From Endothia cerciana (lineage: Eukaryota > Ascomycota > Sordariomycetes > Diaporthales > Cryphonectriaceae): a stretch of DNA of 64,000 bases. The stretch's first letter is position 1; the number at the start of each line of letters is the position of its first letter. Positions 36,089 to 46,231 of this stretch are shown in pieces. The notes under the pieces were generated by a model that was not told where the DNA came from, did not search any database, and worked only from the letters and a program-made list of their open reading frames with translations. The position numbers and the translations under genes are program-made. The stretch is from assembly GCA_026119935.1 (NCBI GenBank), contig JALRMH010000019.1:248001-312000 (forward strand), in the 5' to 3' direction.

Positions 36089-36727
36089 CTACAAGTTCGC
36101 AAAAACAGCCGCACCTCCGAAGAGGGCGCCCATGCCCACGGCCGCCGTCCTGACCGGCGCGGGGTTGCTGGTCTGGCTCGCGCTGGCGGCGGTCCCGGTG
36201 GCGGCCCCGGTGGCGGCCCCGGTGGCGGTCCCCGAGGCCCGGAGCGAGCTCACCTTGGCGCTCAGCGAGCTCGAGATGCCGCTCAGCTCGGAGCTCAGGC
36301 TGCTCGCCACGCTGCCCGTCGCCGTCGCGAGCTTGGAGCCGATGGAGCTCGCGCGGCTGCCCGCGTCGCTCGTCACGCTCGCGATGTCGGAGCTGATGTC
36401 CGAGAGCCTGCTGGAGACGTCGGAGAGGATGGACGAGGTCACGGTCAGGCTGTGGTCGGACGTGAAGTCCGAGGCGACGGAGGCCGCCGCCGAGGTCAGG
36501 CCGCCGATGGCGGACGAGATGCCGTTCTCTGCCGAGGAGAGCACGGCGGTGGCGGTCTGCAGGATCCCGCCCGGGTCGGCGGTGGTCTCGGTGGAGGTCA
36601 CGTCGGCGAAGTCCTGGGCCTGGTCGGGGATGTCAGTGAGAGGTCTAGGGGTGGAGGTTGGTGGATTGACGAGGGAACTCACTGAGACCACGGCCGCGAA
36701 GGTGAGGAGGATTGTGGAAGGGCGCAT
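36089..36727 (-). CDS. Small Ser/Thr/Ala-rich secreted protein, probably GPI-anchored
   Basis: The preferred model has two exons, 36727-36683 and 36619-36089, 191 residues, with a 63-nt intron (donor GTGAGT, branch CTCACTGAC, acceptor GACCAG). Unspliced, the frame stays open and gives 212 residues. The spliced N-terminus MRPSTILLTFAAVVSAQDFA has a classic signal peptide with a V-S-A/Q cleavage site; the unspliced one lacks so clean a site, so splicing is favoured. The mature part is rich in Ser/Ala/Thr with repeated SS-I/V-xS spacing (amphipathic helix-like, SDISSDIASVTSDAGS), then an ATGAATGAATG low-complexity linker and a hydrophobic C-terminal tail (AAVGMGALFGGAAVFANL) typical of a GPI attachment signal. 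It probably sits in the cell wall or plasma membrane. No named family. Confidence 0.75.
   Translation of the reverse strand: MRPSTILLTFAAVVSVSSLVNPPTSTPRPLTDIPDQAQDFADVTSTETTADPGGILQTATAVLSSAENGISSAIGGLTSAAASVASDFTSDHSLTVTSSILSDVSSRLSDISSDIASVTSDAGSRASSIGSKLATATGSVASSLSSELSGISSSLSAKVSSLRASGTATGAATGAATGTAASASQTSNPAPVRTAAVGMGALFGGAAVFANL
36194..36229 (-). repeat. 12-bp tandem repeat coding the A-T-G linker
   Basis: Three near-identical 12-bp units (CCCGGTGGCGGC on the + strand) encode the repeated Ala-Thr-Gly-Ala linker before the GPI-type tail. Confidence 0.85.
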
Positions 36728-37795
36728 TTTGAGTGAATGTTTTCTACTTATATCGGGATTGGCGTGTGAATTGGTTTCGTGCCTGAAGGTTGAACAGAGA
36801 CCGTTGGGGGATCGGATAGAAACCGGCGACAGGAAGGACCAAAGCTTCTTCCAACTTTTTATTCTCAGGAGCAGGGCATCGCGGTGTAGGCACGGGCAGT
36901 CCGATAGGGGTCGCGTGCCCTTTTGTACCTCAAACGCCAATGTCGATCCATGGGTGAGAGCTCCACATGTAAACGCGAAGGAAGGTCACAAATATACCGT
37001 GCAGGCGATCGTGTTGCAAGGGAGCAGTACCCTGGCAGGGTGGCTGTTTCAAGTGATGCAAGTAGCTTCTAGGATGGGAATCACGGGCAATACTTTATTG
37101 ACCAAGGTGCTGCTGGGTGTGCTGTCCAAGGTCAGCGTGGATGACTTGAAGGATCCTTTGTGAGGCATCACCGGGACTACCGCCCCCAGGCTTCCGATCT
37201 TCCCCAGATATCGCACGAGGCTTCCCTGTGAGCATGGGTTAGATACCGGTTATTGGCTAGCCGACACTGACAGGCCTGTGGGTCCGTAGCCGAGAGCACT
37301 GGACCTCGATGCCGCCTATGCCGTGCTTCACCGTCCGGGCGCGCCGGACGGACACCGACTATCATCATTTCCCCGAGCTGCCCAATATGGACTCGCCACC
37401 AGATCCATTTTCCCCAGCTGACGAAGGCTGTGTGTGAGGCTCAGACCTGACAGTAACAAGGACCACATCCGTTTGGCCAGAGTTCAAGAGTTAAAAAATA
37501 ATTCTAGACAGCCTATTGCCCGCAGTCGGAAAGTTACATTGACAGTCCGATGTGCAACTGCATCCCAACTGTCTGTCCTCTGCATAAGCCGAAAATGTGA
37601 TCTGTTGCCAGCGACGGGCTGCATTGGAACATCGGAATAAGTCCAAATGCGTTGATGGTGTTTCTGAGAGTAGAAGTCCTTGCAGCGCCAAGAATTCGAC
37701 AACGTGGCTTTGAGAGAGCTTATTCCAGCATTGTGCGGTCCAGACTTCACGAGCTGCTAGAATGTCCTTACGGGGCTATTTTGTTGTCGCGCTGC
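36728..37795. other. Intergenic region
   Basis: Promoter of the GPI-type gene at its left end and the 3' region of AVO1 at its right end. The open frames seen on the + strand are short or antisense continuations of the secreted-protein gene; no gene supported. Confidence 0.5.
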
Positions 37796-40394
37796 TCACT
37801 GGTTGGGAGGAATGCCTTTCTTGACCGTGGTCACGATATCGGCAGCCTCGTCCGAATTCTTTGCCTCAAAGTCGTATCGCTTGGACTCGTTCTCCCGGTA
37901 GATGACGAACTATCAGTTGACTGTTAGCGAAGGCTTCCAGAGCTTAAGGAACAGAAAGGATTGCGGTATACCTTGAACTGCGAAGGGTGCCGTCTCGATA
38001 GTTTGCACCCAATGACGTTGCTGAAGTGCACCGTCGTGGTCTTGCTGCTGCTATCCGTTACAGCTTTCCCGTTCGATGATGGGACGATGTGAATATACTC
38101 GCCATCAATGACGAACAAGCGTTCGTTCAACCCCGCGAATCGCATGGTCTGTTTGCGCCATACCACAAATCGCCTGAAGTTGCTGTTCCTGCTCAGCTCC
38201 TCCTGCGCCATTGCCTCCTTGGCCAGAGGGTGGATGCCCTTCGCTTTCGCCGCCTTCTTTCCTACCACGCCCATTTCAGAGAACAGCAGGCGTGTCGCGG
38301 GTGAGTGCCCAACTGGGGACTGACTGAGCGTCGGGTCACCAAAGCGCCTCTTGTGCAGCTCGAGATCCTGCATGGCACCAATGGCTGACACTGGCCGGTC
38401 CAGCAGGGCCACGGCCCCGGAGTTAGGAATCTTGAGGATATGGAAGTTCTTGTCAAGGTTTCGCTTCCGGCAGACAAGCTCTAGCACTTCCTCGATATAC
38501 ATGTCGGTCGTCACGTCGACTGTCACCATCTGTCCCGGCTGAACCTCCGGCGTTAGAATATGAATGCGCAGGAATTTGTGCTGGCCCCTTGTAGTGTTGC
38601 TCGTGGTGGCTTGTGGCCGTGGTATGTCGAGCATGTTCGCACCAGGGCGATACACGGTGTTGAGCACCGGATTGTGACGCCCCGTACTTGGTGTGAACGG
38701 TGGCGGCGCTGTTGCAGCCTCCAGCAGTGCCGTGTCCGGATGGGGCGGTTCCTCTTCGTTGGGTGTCTCAGCAGCAACCTCTTCTGAGAATTGTGGAGTC
38801 AAAACTTTATTGGTCTCGAATTCACCCTCTGAGGCTGGCACCAGGGCAAAGTCGTCGTAGATTTTCGTGTTGGCCCTGCTTCTGCCAATCCTGGGCATGG
38901 CGGCTGTTGGCCGCGCTCCTTCATTCTTGTTATTTGATGTGGTGACGAATTGTGAAAGTGGTTTGGTGCGTTCCAGGGGAGGGAAATCGTCGTCCACTTC
39001 TCCACCCTCCTCCACCATCTTCAACGTCCACCAGTTCAGATTGAGCTTGTCACTGGGAAGCGGTGGCTCACGCTTCTCCTCGTTATACCGCCACAGAGAG
39101 AGACCGATGAGGTCAGCCACATTGACGGGCCGGTCAGCAGCATTGTCATCGCGTGTGGTTCTCCGAATGAGCACCTCGAATGGCTTGTAGGGCTGATCGG
39201 AATATGGACTGTAGATGCGGATCATGAGTGGACTGGACTCGCCCTTTCCGGAAAGCGTCGCGAAGCTCTCGAATGGTGTGGCTGGCTTAGTCTTCTTGGC
39301 GTTGAGAGCTTCGGATATCAGGCTCTTGGGCTGGATCATGCTGATAGGCCGAATAGTGCTTGTCGGTCTTCTTGGAGGCAGATCACCAACGACCTGTGTG
39401 GGTGGTGGCATTTGCGATCTCCTGATGGTTGACTGCCGCCTGAATTCCCGTGGCGGGGTTCCTACGAGCTGATGCGAAGGTGACATGTTTGCCAATGGCG
39501 GTTTCTCTAAGTCGCCGGCTAGGATGGACGCGGACTCAATGCTCTCATTGAACGCTGATGACATGTCCGAGGCATCCGAGTCTTCCTCTTCTTCCTCGAG
39601 AAGATCACTGTGTTGTCTGTTGACGCCCACGGCAGGTTCCGACTTGTTGAGGTTGGTCTGGATCCGGACAGCCTTTGCCGCAGCTCGGGCCGCATCCCTG
39701 TGCCTCTGATACCCACCAGCTTCTAACTCATTCTCCGAAGAAACTTCACTGCTGGTCACAGTATCACGTCTCGCCCGCTCTTTGACCGTCTCGAGTGCGG
39801 ACTGGGAGCCCCGTCGTGGTGGAGGTCGAGGGGAACTGGCAGATGTTGCCTGCCGCAACGTAGACGATTGCAAAGGCGAAGACCCAGAACGGTTCCGAAC
39901 GGGCATCTTTGCAAATTTTATCTGCTGAGCTGCCCTCTCCGTCTCCTCATCACTCTCATCGCTAAGGTCGCTGCTGTCCTCCTCCTCCATCTGCTCCCGA
40001 CGCCGCCTCCTCTTAGTCGCGATGCCGGGGCCAACGGTATCATTGCCCCCTCCGGTGAGCATTCCACCCTCCTCTGGTTCATCCTCAAGGGTCAGGCCTA
40101 GTCGACGCGGGGCCTGAAAGTATTCGGAGGGGACGGCGGCTGGGATCTCAGGAGAGTGTGTCCGCTTGATAAGGGAGGGGTTGGCGCGCCATCCTGCGGC
40201 CTTGAAGGGGGCTGAGCTCAGAAAGTTCTCGTTGAGGGTAATCAATCGTTCACCGACACCATCAGCAACCTCGGTCAGGTAGCTTGCCCTGAGCTGGTAC
40301 GAGACCAGGCTGGAGAGCGGATATCAGTACCCGTTCACATGTCAGTGTCCAGGGAGGGGCGATGTACGTACTCTTCCACCTGTATGACAGACAT
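37796..40394 (-). CDS. AVO1: TORC2 subunit Avo1/Sin1
   Basis: Three exons: 40394-40372 (23 nt), 40309-37972 and 37909-37796, 824 residues; both introns are 62 nt. The N-terminus MSVIQVEDLVSYQLRASYL runs through the first junction. The first 350 residues are disordered and acidic/basic, including RRRREQMEEEDSSDLSDE. A CRIM domain follows at about 365-490 (PLMIRIYSPYSDQPYKPFEV, VNVADLIGLSLWRYNEEKRE), then a Ras-binding-like domain near 580-660 (FLRIHILTPEVQPGQMVTVD) and a C-terminal PH domain at about 710-822 (FRRFVVWRKQTMRFAGLNER, ending VTTVKKGIPPNQ). This architecture defines Sin1/Avo1, the subunit that recruits AGC kinases to target-of-rapamycin complex 2 at the plasma membrane. It shares a 381-bp divergent promoter with the PRCC-domain gene. 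Confidence 0.93.
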
Positions 40395-40775
40395 TGCGAT
40401 ACCACTGTCAAGAAGGATCGAAGGGGGTTCTGGGCTTCATAGTTCGTGTGGAAGCCGTGGAGGGAGACTTGGAGGTCGTTACGGTCCAGCCATAACGTCT
40501 TGACGAGGAGTTCTTCGGTCGAGCATGGGAGATGCTGTGACGGGGTTGAGACGGTGACTGGACGAGGCTGAAATAGCGGGTCGTTGACCCCCTGTCCATC
40601 GCGGGGTGTTCAGGGGACTGGGGTACTGTACAGCTGCAGCCGCAGCTGCCTGCAACAACTTCCATGTTTCTCTGCCTGCCCCCAGCCAAATAGTATTTCT
40701 CTGTAGGGGCCAACCCGCCTCGTCACTCGTCTTATACGCCACCATCATCATCACTTCCCAATCCATACTCTCAAG
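40395..40775. promoter_or_regulatory. Bidirectional promoter between AVO1 and the PRCC-domain gene
   Basis: Only 381 bp separate the two divergent start codons. A CCAAT sequence occurs at 40758-40762, very close to the PRCC start, so it may lie in the leader rather than act as a promoter element. No coding region is supported within it. Confidence 0.5.
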
Positions 40776-41999
40776 ATGGGTTTGGTAGACTACTCCGACT
40801 CAGAGTCCGACAACGATTCTCCTCAGGTTGCCACGCCGGCCAGAGCCACCGCCGCAACCCCCGCGAAGAAGTCCTTTCAGAAGCTGGTCGACAAGGCGAA
40901 CCCGGGCAAGATCCTCGTCAGCCTCCCCTCCGCCTCCACAACAGACGAGGCCGCGCCGAGCGAGGAGCCGGCAGCGAAGCGAATCAAGACTGGCGGAAAC
41001 AGGTTCAGTGGCTTCAGCTCCTTTCTGCCGCCGCCAAAGGCATTGTCGAAACCAGCGAGCGGTGGCAAGTCTGCGCCAAAGGTTGGGATCAATTTGAAGA
41101 CGAGCTCGGAGGTCGCTTTTACTAGGGAAGCCCCAGCTATTACAGGGGATGAGGATGATGGCGGCGGCGACTTTGCAAGATCGGACGGCTCTCGAGGATT
41201 GGGATTAAAGCTGCCACCACCAACAAAGGCGTCGGACTCCACGCCAGCGCAGCCGTCTATCCCAGACGGACAGAAGCCGGCGGAGGAGGTTAAGCTGGTG
41301 GGGAAGCCAATGATGTTCAGGCCACTCTCTGTAGCGAGGAAGCCCGGGAAGAAGAACGGAGGCAGGACCCCCGCTGTTCCCAAAGCTGCGACCTCAGCAA
41401 GCACAGCAGCCCGAGAGACGCCTCCTGGTTCCGCGGCATCGCTAGCGGAACCAAAGGCCGCCACGCCTCCTAGGAAGAAGGTCTCTCTGTTCTCCTTTCA
41501 GGATGACACACCGACTGCTGAGGCTGAACTACCAAACAACGCCTCTTACGAGCCGGAATTCACAAGTTACGACGACAGTACCTTCTCGGAGGACGTGTCA
41601 TCAAGCTATTCGCAGCCGGCGGAACACGCAAACTATACAAATTCATCCTCAGCCCCGAACGCCGCCCCCGACTCCCTCGACGCAATAGCTAACGACCTCA
41701 ATTTGGACCCAGTCGCCCGCCGCGAATTATTTGGTCGCGGTGGCGGTGGCGGCAAGGCCACGGCCAAGTCCGTCATCAACTTCAACCTAGACCAGGAGTA
41801 TCGTCAAAATGAGGAGCTTCGTGCCTCTGGAGCATTGGATTCCCAGCAACATAACCCCCTACGGGCCATCAAGCCCGGAAAGCACAGCTTGCAGCAGTTG
41901 GTCAACCAGGTCCAGACGCAGCGGGACGCACTGGAAGAGAACTTTGCAAAGAACCGGGCTACACAGCAGCAGGCTGGCTCAAAGTATGGTTTCAGATGA
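40776..41999 (+). CDS. PRCC-domain protein (mitotic checkpoint/splicing-factor family)
   Basis: Single exon, 407 residues. The N-terminus MGLVDYSDSESDND and the adjacent KSFQKLVDKANPGKILVSLP block match the start of the family. The middle (about 70-240) is proline/alanine-rich disordered sequence with the short conserved RFSGFSSFLPPPK segment. The C-terminal PRCC region (about 305-407) is conserved: LDPVARRELFGR, SVINFNLDQEYRQNEELRAS, HNPLRAIKPGKHSLQQLVNQ, and the end QQQAGSKYGFR. Human PRCC is a nuclear protein found with spliceosomes and reported to bind the Mad2 family protein MAD2L2; function in fungi is less clear. Divergent from AVO1. Confidence 0.87.
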   Translation: MGLVDYSDSESDNDSPQVATPARATAATPAKKSFQKLVDKANPGKILVSLPSASTTDEAAPSEEPAAKRIKTGGNRFSGFSSFLPPPKALSKPASGGKSAPKVGINLKTSSEVAFTREAPAITGDEDDGGGDFARSDGSRGLGLKLPPPTKASDSTPAQPSIPDGQKPAEEVKLVGKPMMFRPLSVARKPGKKNGGRTPAVPKAATSASTAARETPPGSAASLAEPKAATPPRKKVSLFSFQDDTPTAEAELPNNASYEPEFTSYDDSTFSEDVSSSYSQPAEHANYTNSSSAPNAAPDSLDAIANDLNLDPVARRELFGRGGGGGKATAKSVINFNLDQEYRQNEELRASGALDSQQHNPLRAIKPGKHSLQQLVNQVQTQRDALEENFAKNRATQQQAGSKYGFR

Positions 42000-42937
42000 A
42001 GCCAACGTGCCATATTCCGGACGTATGGGTTCCAGACGGCGCAATCAACATCAAGATTCTATGAGCCTCCAGTTCCTGCAGCCGCCACAATGGAAAATCA
42101 GTGGTCAATGCTGTGAATCTGGCCTTGGCTGGACACGTCTTGCTGCCTGAATAAGTTCGCTTGTTCGAGGCTTGGATGCTGATATGGCGATTTTCAGTCC
42201 ATACGTCGTTCTGACCCCAATCACCATGATGAGTTTCCTGATTCTGCTGGCCAAGGCTACCTTGCCCGAAGATAGGCCAGGCTAGCACAGACATCAAAGG
42301 CAGGAATGAAGTCGATGTACAAGCGCCGCCTATCTAGCTAGTCTAGCGGAAAGAGACGAGGCTTGGTGACTCTCAATGGGTAAGAAGGCTTGAATCGGTG
42401 TTGGCATCGGCACCTCGAACTGTCATCGCGGTACGCATCTGCTACATCCTAAGACGATGGAGCAACAGCACGCCTGGGAAAAGGTACTGCGGGCATCTTT
42501 CAGTGGTCATGAGGCCTACACAAAGCCTGAGTGGTGCTTTTGGAGACACGAGCTCATCGATGGTGAACGGGTGGCTCTGCGAGAGCTGGCGCCGTCTCAT
42601 GTGCTAGTGCACGAGCTGTGTTCAGGAGTTGCCTTGGTCGGTACGCCGGCAGGGCACCTCGGGAGCGCCCCGGGACCTTGGATATCAGGCTTAGGCAAAA
42701 TCTGCTATTGCGTCTAGAATATTCAGTCCAGCCATATGAACCACTGGATTTTCAAATTTCAAGACACTCATAAAGATAGATCATGATCATGCTGTTTACA
42801 GGATAGAAAGCTTGCTCGCGGGCCCAGAATACGTAAAGTCGCCGATCAGACCCACCACTCATCGAGCATAATCAAGTTAACAATGAACAACGAAGTGTAC
42901 CAAACTCCACGAATGCTTCATCCATCCCATTTTCATC
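42000..42937. other. Convergent 3' region, with one short open frame
   Basis: Between the stops of the PRCC-domain gene and the 708-residue gene. It holds a small open frame on + (ATG 42457, stop 42717, 86 codons; MEQQHAWEKVLRASFSGHEA at its start) that could be a tiny gene or a remnant. Nothing else is supported. Confidence 0.4.
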
Positions 42938-45064
42938 TCATACACAGCTTACAGCGGCCGTCTTGGTCCGGAACTGGTCACTTATCATCAAAAATCCCCA
43001 CTCGCCCCTGGTGGTCGGCGAGATATCGTCATACCCATTCGGCGTCATCGGGCCGGCCTTCTCCCCAGCGGGCGTCTGCATCTCGTACAGAGACGAGGTC
43101 TTCCGTCTGTGGTGCGCAGGCCCCCAGGGCCTATCATAGCCACTCAGGATATCGTCGATGTTGAGCCACATCGAGCCCCCGGGCGTCTTGACCGGCGACC
43201 GAGCGGTGAGGTCCGCGTCCTCAAAGTCGGTCAGGCCGGCCTCCTCGTCCTCATCCTCGTCGTCAAGGTCCGGGATGACGATCTCGATCCTGATGTCCTT
43301 CTCGGTGGGCGACACGGGAAAGGCCCGTGGCAGGAGGTCGAAGGACGTCCCCTTGCGGGAGTGCCGCCTCTGCGGGATGGGCGTCTTCTTGCGCTTGGAT
43401 GCCGCCTTGGGCGGGGTTGGGAAGCTTGTCTGGAGCTTCAGGCTGGGGAGGGAGGCCTTGGGCGAGGCTCGGGGGGATGTGCTCTTGGGGAGAGAAGCAG
43501 GCATGGCAGGGGGGGTCTGTGGGATGGCCTTTGGCGGATTTGACGGCGTCCTTGGTGGCACCGGCGACACTGCTGCGGCGGGAGCGTTGTCACCCGAGTC
43601 TTCTTTTGCCGCGGTGACATCAACATCCTCAGCTGGTCCGTTGGCTTTCTCCTCCGTTTCAGGGGCCTTTACGGGTGTCTCTGCGGGAGGGGTATCTGGT
43701 ATACTGACCACCCCCTCATCCGCCCACGGAGAATAGTCCTGGACGATCCAGTTCTGTGCAGACATTGGCGACAGAAGCTGCTGGCTCTGGATCGACGCGG
43801 GCGAAGACACCGCCGCAGTGGAAGCAAGCCCGCTTCGGGTGTGAAGCGAGGCAGGAGGGGATACCACTGGTGTAGGTGTCTGGACGGTCTTGACGGTCAA
43901 CACGCTGAGCCTCACGGCAGGTTGAGGCTGGGGCCTGGGCAAAGCTTCCACAATTTTCACTGAGGCGCTCTTGTCGACGATCTTTGCGAGGGCCATTGAC
44001 GCAGCCAATGCTGGAATATGGTTCACCTTGACCAGATCGTCCTCCACGCCTGTCTCTGTTGCTCCGCCGTAGGCCCGGGAGTACATTTTCATCACCTCAC
44101 CCAGCGCCGTCTCGTTCACCGGGCCTAGCCAGTCGTACGCCGAAGCCAGGGTGCTCTTCAACAACCGCCGCCGTCCGCCGGCTGCCGACAGAACATATCG
44201 TCTGAGCTCGTCCACAGCATCTTCGAGCCTGAAGTGGCTGCCAAACTCGGACCGAACAGCAGCGTACTGGCTCAGCGCCGCCTTGAAGGTGTACAGGTGG
44301 TCCAATGACAGCAGTGTGAAGCCTTCTGAGGAGTGGATGATCTCGTTCTGAAGGATAGAGCTGTGGAGCACGAGTGGGGGGATGTCGAAAGTGGACGGCT
44401 CGTGCGCCGTAAGAGGGGTGGCCAGGTTGAACTTCCGGGTCGCGCGGGCCAGAGTAGCGGCGACCAGCCTGTAGGCCCGCGGGTTCAAGGGAGTGGTATG
44501 GATCAAGCGAATCTCGGGCTCCCGTGGCTCTATTGACCCTGCGGCCGCCGAGCCAGCGTGAGAAGAGGTTGTGGTGACCGAAGAGGCCGGAGTCGCTGGC
44601 GTCCTTGGGACGTGTAGAGCAGTGGCTGATACTGCGGCCCGCCTCGACCTCGGGCCCCCGAGCAGGGGAGCAAGTGATGGCTTCTTGGACAATGGCCGCG
44701 ACATGCTCCGCTGTGGCTGTCTAATGTCCGCCTTGTCTCGCTGTGACCTGGAACGCACCAGTGTCTTGATAGTGGTGAAGCTTGGCCCACAGGCCACATC
44801 TTCAGGCGATGCGGGACTCGTGGGCGGCGACGGTAGTAGGTTGGTCACCGGAACATATGTCGGTATGATCGCATTCTTCCTGGCAGTGAGACTCGGGAGC
44901 TGGTAGTCTCTCCGGGCCACAACGAGAGTGACGTGCAGTCCCTTCGCCGCAAGACGATGGGATGTGTACTCGAGGGCCGGACCCAGATACGAGGGAAGTT
45001 TGTGTGCGTCGAGCAGAGAGGTGCCTGCCTCAAGAGGGGTTGAGATCCGCGCCTTTAGATCCAT
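42938..45064 (-). CDS. Conserved fungal-type protein, function unknown
   Basis: Single exon, 708 residues, starting at the ATG of MDLKARISTPLEAGTSLLDA. Frame upstream of that ATG is open but has no better start. Residues 1-75 form a compact segment (LPSYLGPALEYTSHRLAAKG, LHVTLVVARRDYQLPS). After a disordered S/P-rich linker, residues about 195-400 look like an ordered helical domain (IRLIHTTPLNPRAYRLVAAT, HSSILQNEIIHSSEGFTLL, STLASAYDWLGPVNETALGE). The rest is a long Pro/Ser/Thr-rich tail with acidic DLDDEDEDEEAGL and the segment GSMWLNIDDILSGYDRPW, and ends GEWGFLMISDQFRTK. A GTAAGC just before the stop could be a donor for a small terminal intron, which would alter the last three or four residues. 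Possibly a signalling or adaptor protein; I do not recognise the family well enough to name it. Confidence 0.8.
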   Translation of the reverse strand: MDLKARISTPLEAGTSLLDAHKLPSYLGPALEYTSHRLAAKGLHVTLVVARRDYQLPSLTARKNAIIPTYVPVTNLLPSPPTSPASPEDVACGPSFTTIKTLVRSRSQRDKADIRQPQRSMSRPLSKKPSLAPLLGGPRSRRAAVSATALHVPRTPATPASSVTTTSSHAGSAAAGSIEPREPEIRLIHTTPLNPRAYRLVAATLARATRKFNLATPLTAHEPSTFDIPPLVLHSSILQNEIIHSSEGFTLLSLDHLYTFKAALSQYAAVRSEFGSHFRLEDAVDELRRYVLSAAGGRRRLLKSTLASAYDWLGPVNETALGEVMKMYSRAYGGATETGVEDDLVKVNHIPALAASMALAKIVDKSASVKIVEALPRPQPQPAVRLSVLTVKTVQTPTPVVSPPASLHTRSGLASTAAVSSPASIQSQQLLSPMSAQNWIVQDYSPWADEGVVSIPDTPPAETPVKAPETEEKANGPAEDVDVTAAKEDSGDNAPAAAVSPVPPRTPSNPPKAIPQTPPAMPASLPKSTSPRASPKASLPSLKLQTSFPTPPKAASKRKKTPIPQRRHSRKGTSFDLLPRAFPVSPTEKDIRIEIVIPDLDDEDEDEEAGLTDFEDADLTARSPVKTPGGSMWLNIDDILSGYDRPWGPAHHRRKTSSLYEMQTPAGEKAGPMTPNGYDDISPTTRGEWGFLMISDQFRTKTAAVSCV

Positions 45065-46231
45065 GGTCGTCTCGTGCCGATCTGGTGGTCGAAGGGAAAG
45101 AATAAGACGCCGATGCAAAAGATGTGAGTGATGGTATAGAAGCTGGGTGATTGGAAGTGAAGCTTGACCGGCAAGACTATTATACTAGTCTCTCTCGAAG
45201 ACAGGTGCAATGACGGGAAAGCACAGGCAAGGAGACATCAAGACGAAGAGAAGACCAAAAGAGACTCGTTAGGTGTGATGAAAAGCTCCATCCTTCGGAC
45301 GATATGAACTGTTGGAGAGGATAAGGCGTATATGTAGATGGGTGAGTGTCAAGTTTCAAAACGAAACGAGGTCCAGGAGGGGGCACTGCCCCTGCAGCTG
45401 CGGGTAAACAACGCCATGGAAGATGAAACGGAATATTCAAAACAACAGCCGGCAGATAGACTCCTCCAGCAAAAAGAGCCGTGCTCCGCACCTCCAGAGA
45501 TCTTTTTTTGGGGCCCCATGCGCAATGTGACTGAGCGACCAGGGGGGGTTTAGGGGGCTGGTGTAGATGAAGACGGATCGCGCGGATCGCATGGGTCGTT
45601 GTACACATTCCTCTGGGTGAGCAAGAAGCGGAGAGGAGGTGAGACCGTATTCTTGGCATCATCACCTCGGATGGGGCAGCAGGTGAGCGCCAGCCAGCCA
45701 CTCGTGAGCGAAGCCAGACGGGGGAGGATCCAGAGTCCAAGTCGAGGCGGCTCGACATCACGCAGGGTGCCCAGGCATGTGCACGAGTTCCTAGGTCAGA
45801 GTGTGACTGCAGAAGAGCGTGGCCTGCATATCCGGACATGTCAAATGATATCCGATATCCAGCCCTTGCATCGTCGTCAAGGTGGTCGCTGCGTACTTAG
45901 AGTGGTCCCCGTGCGGGCCATGCTGCCTTGCGGGGCCTCGCCTCGTTCGTTGAGAGGCGTCGTCTGGTGGGATCCGATCTGGCAGCGTTGCGGCGTCACA
46001 TGGAACAGCGCTTAGCTGTCCATATTTAGTATCGGGGCAGCGTAGGGCGATTCTCGTACCCAACCACAACCACGACACAAGTAGGATCGGCCCACGCCGC
46101 AGCGGGATCTGCACACACACCCTTGCCTGCATGTGCGTGGCGTGCGTGGCCTATTTTTAAATCCATCCCGCCTGATCGCTCCACGGGGTAGTATTTCCCC
46201 CTCACGACGTCCATCAACCACACGCTTCCTC

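Noticed and set aside
35940..37163. 407-codon open frame on the + strand
   Set aside because: It crosses the GPI-type gene in antisense and its composition is a mirror of that Ser/Ala-rich gene; the minus strand has a signal peptide, an intron and a GPI-type tail.
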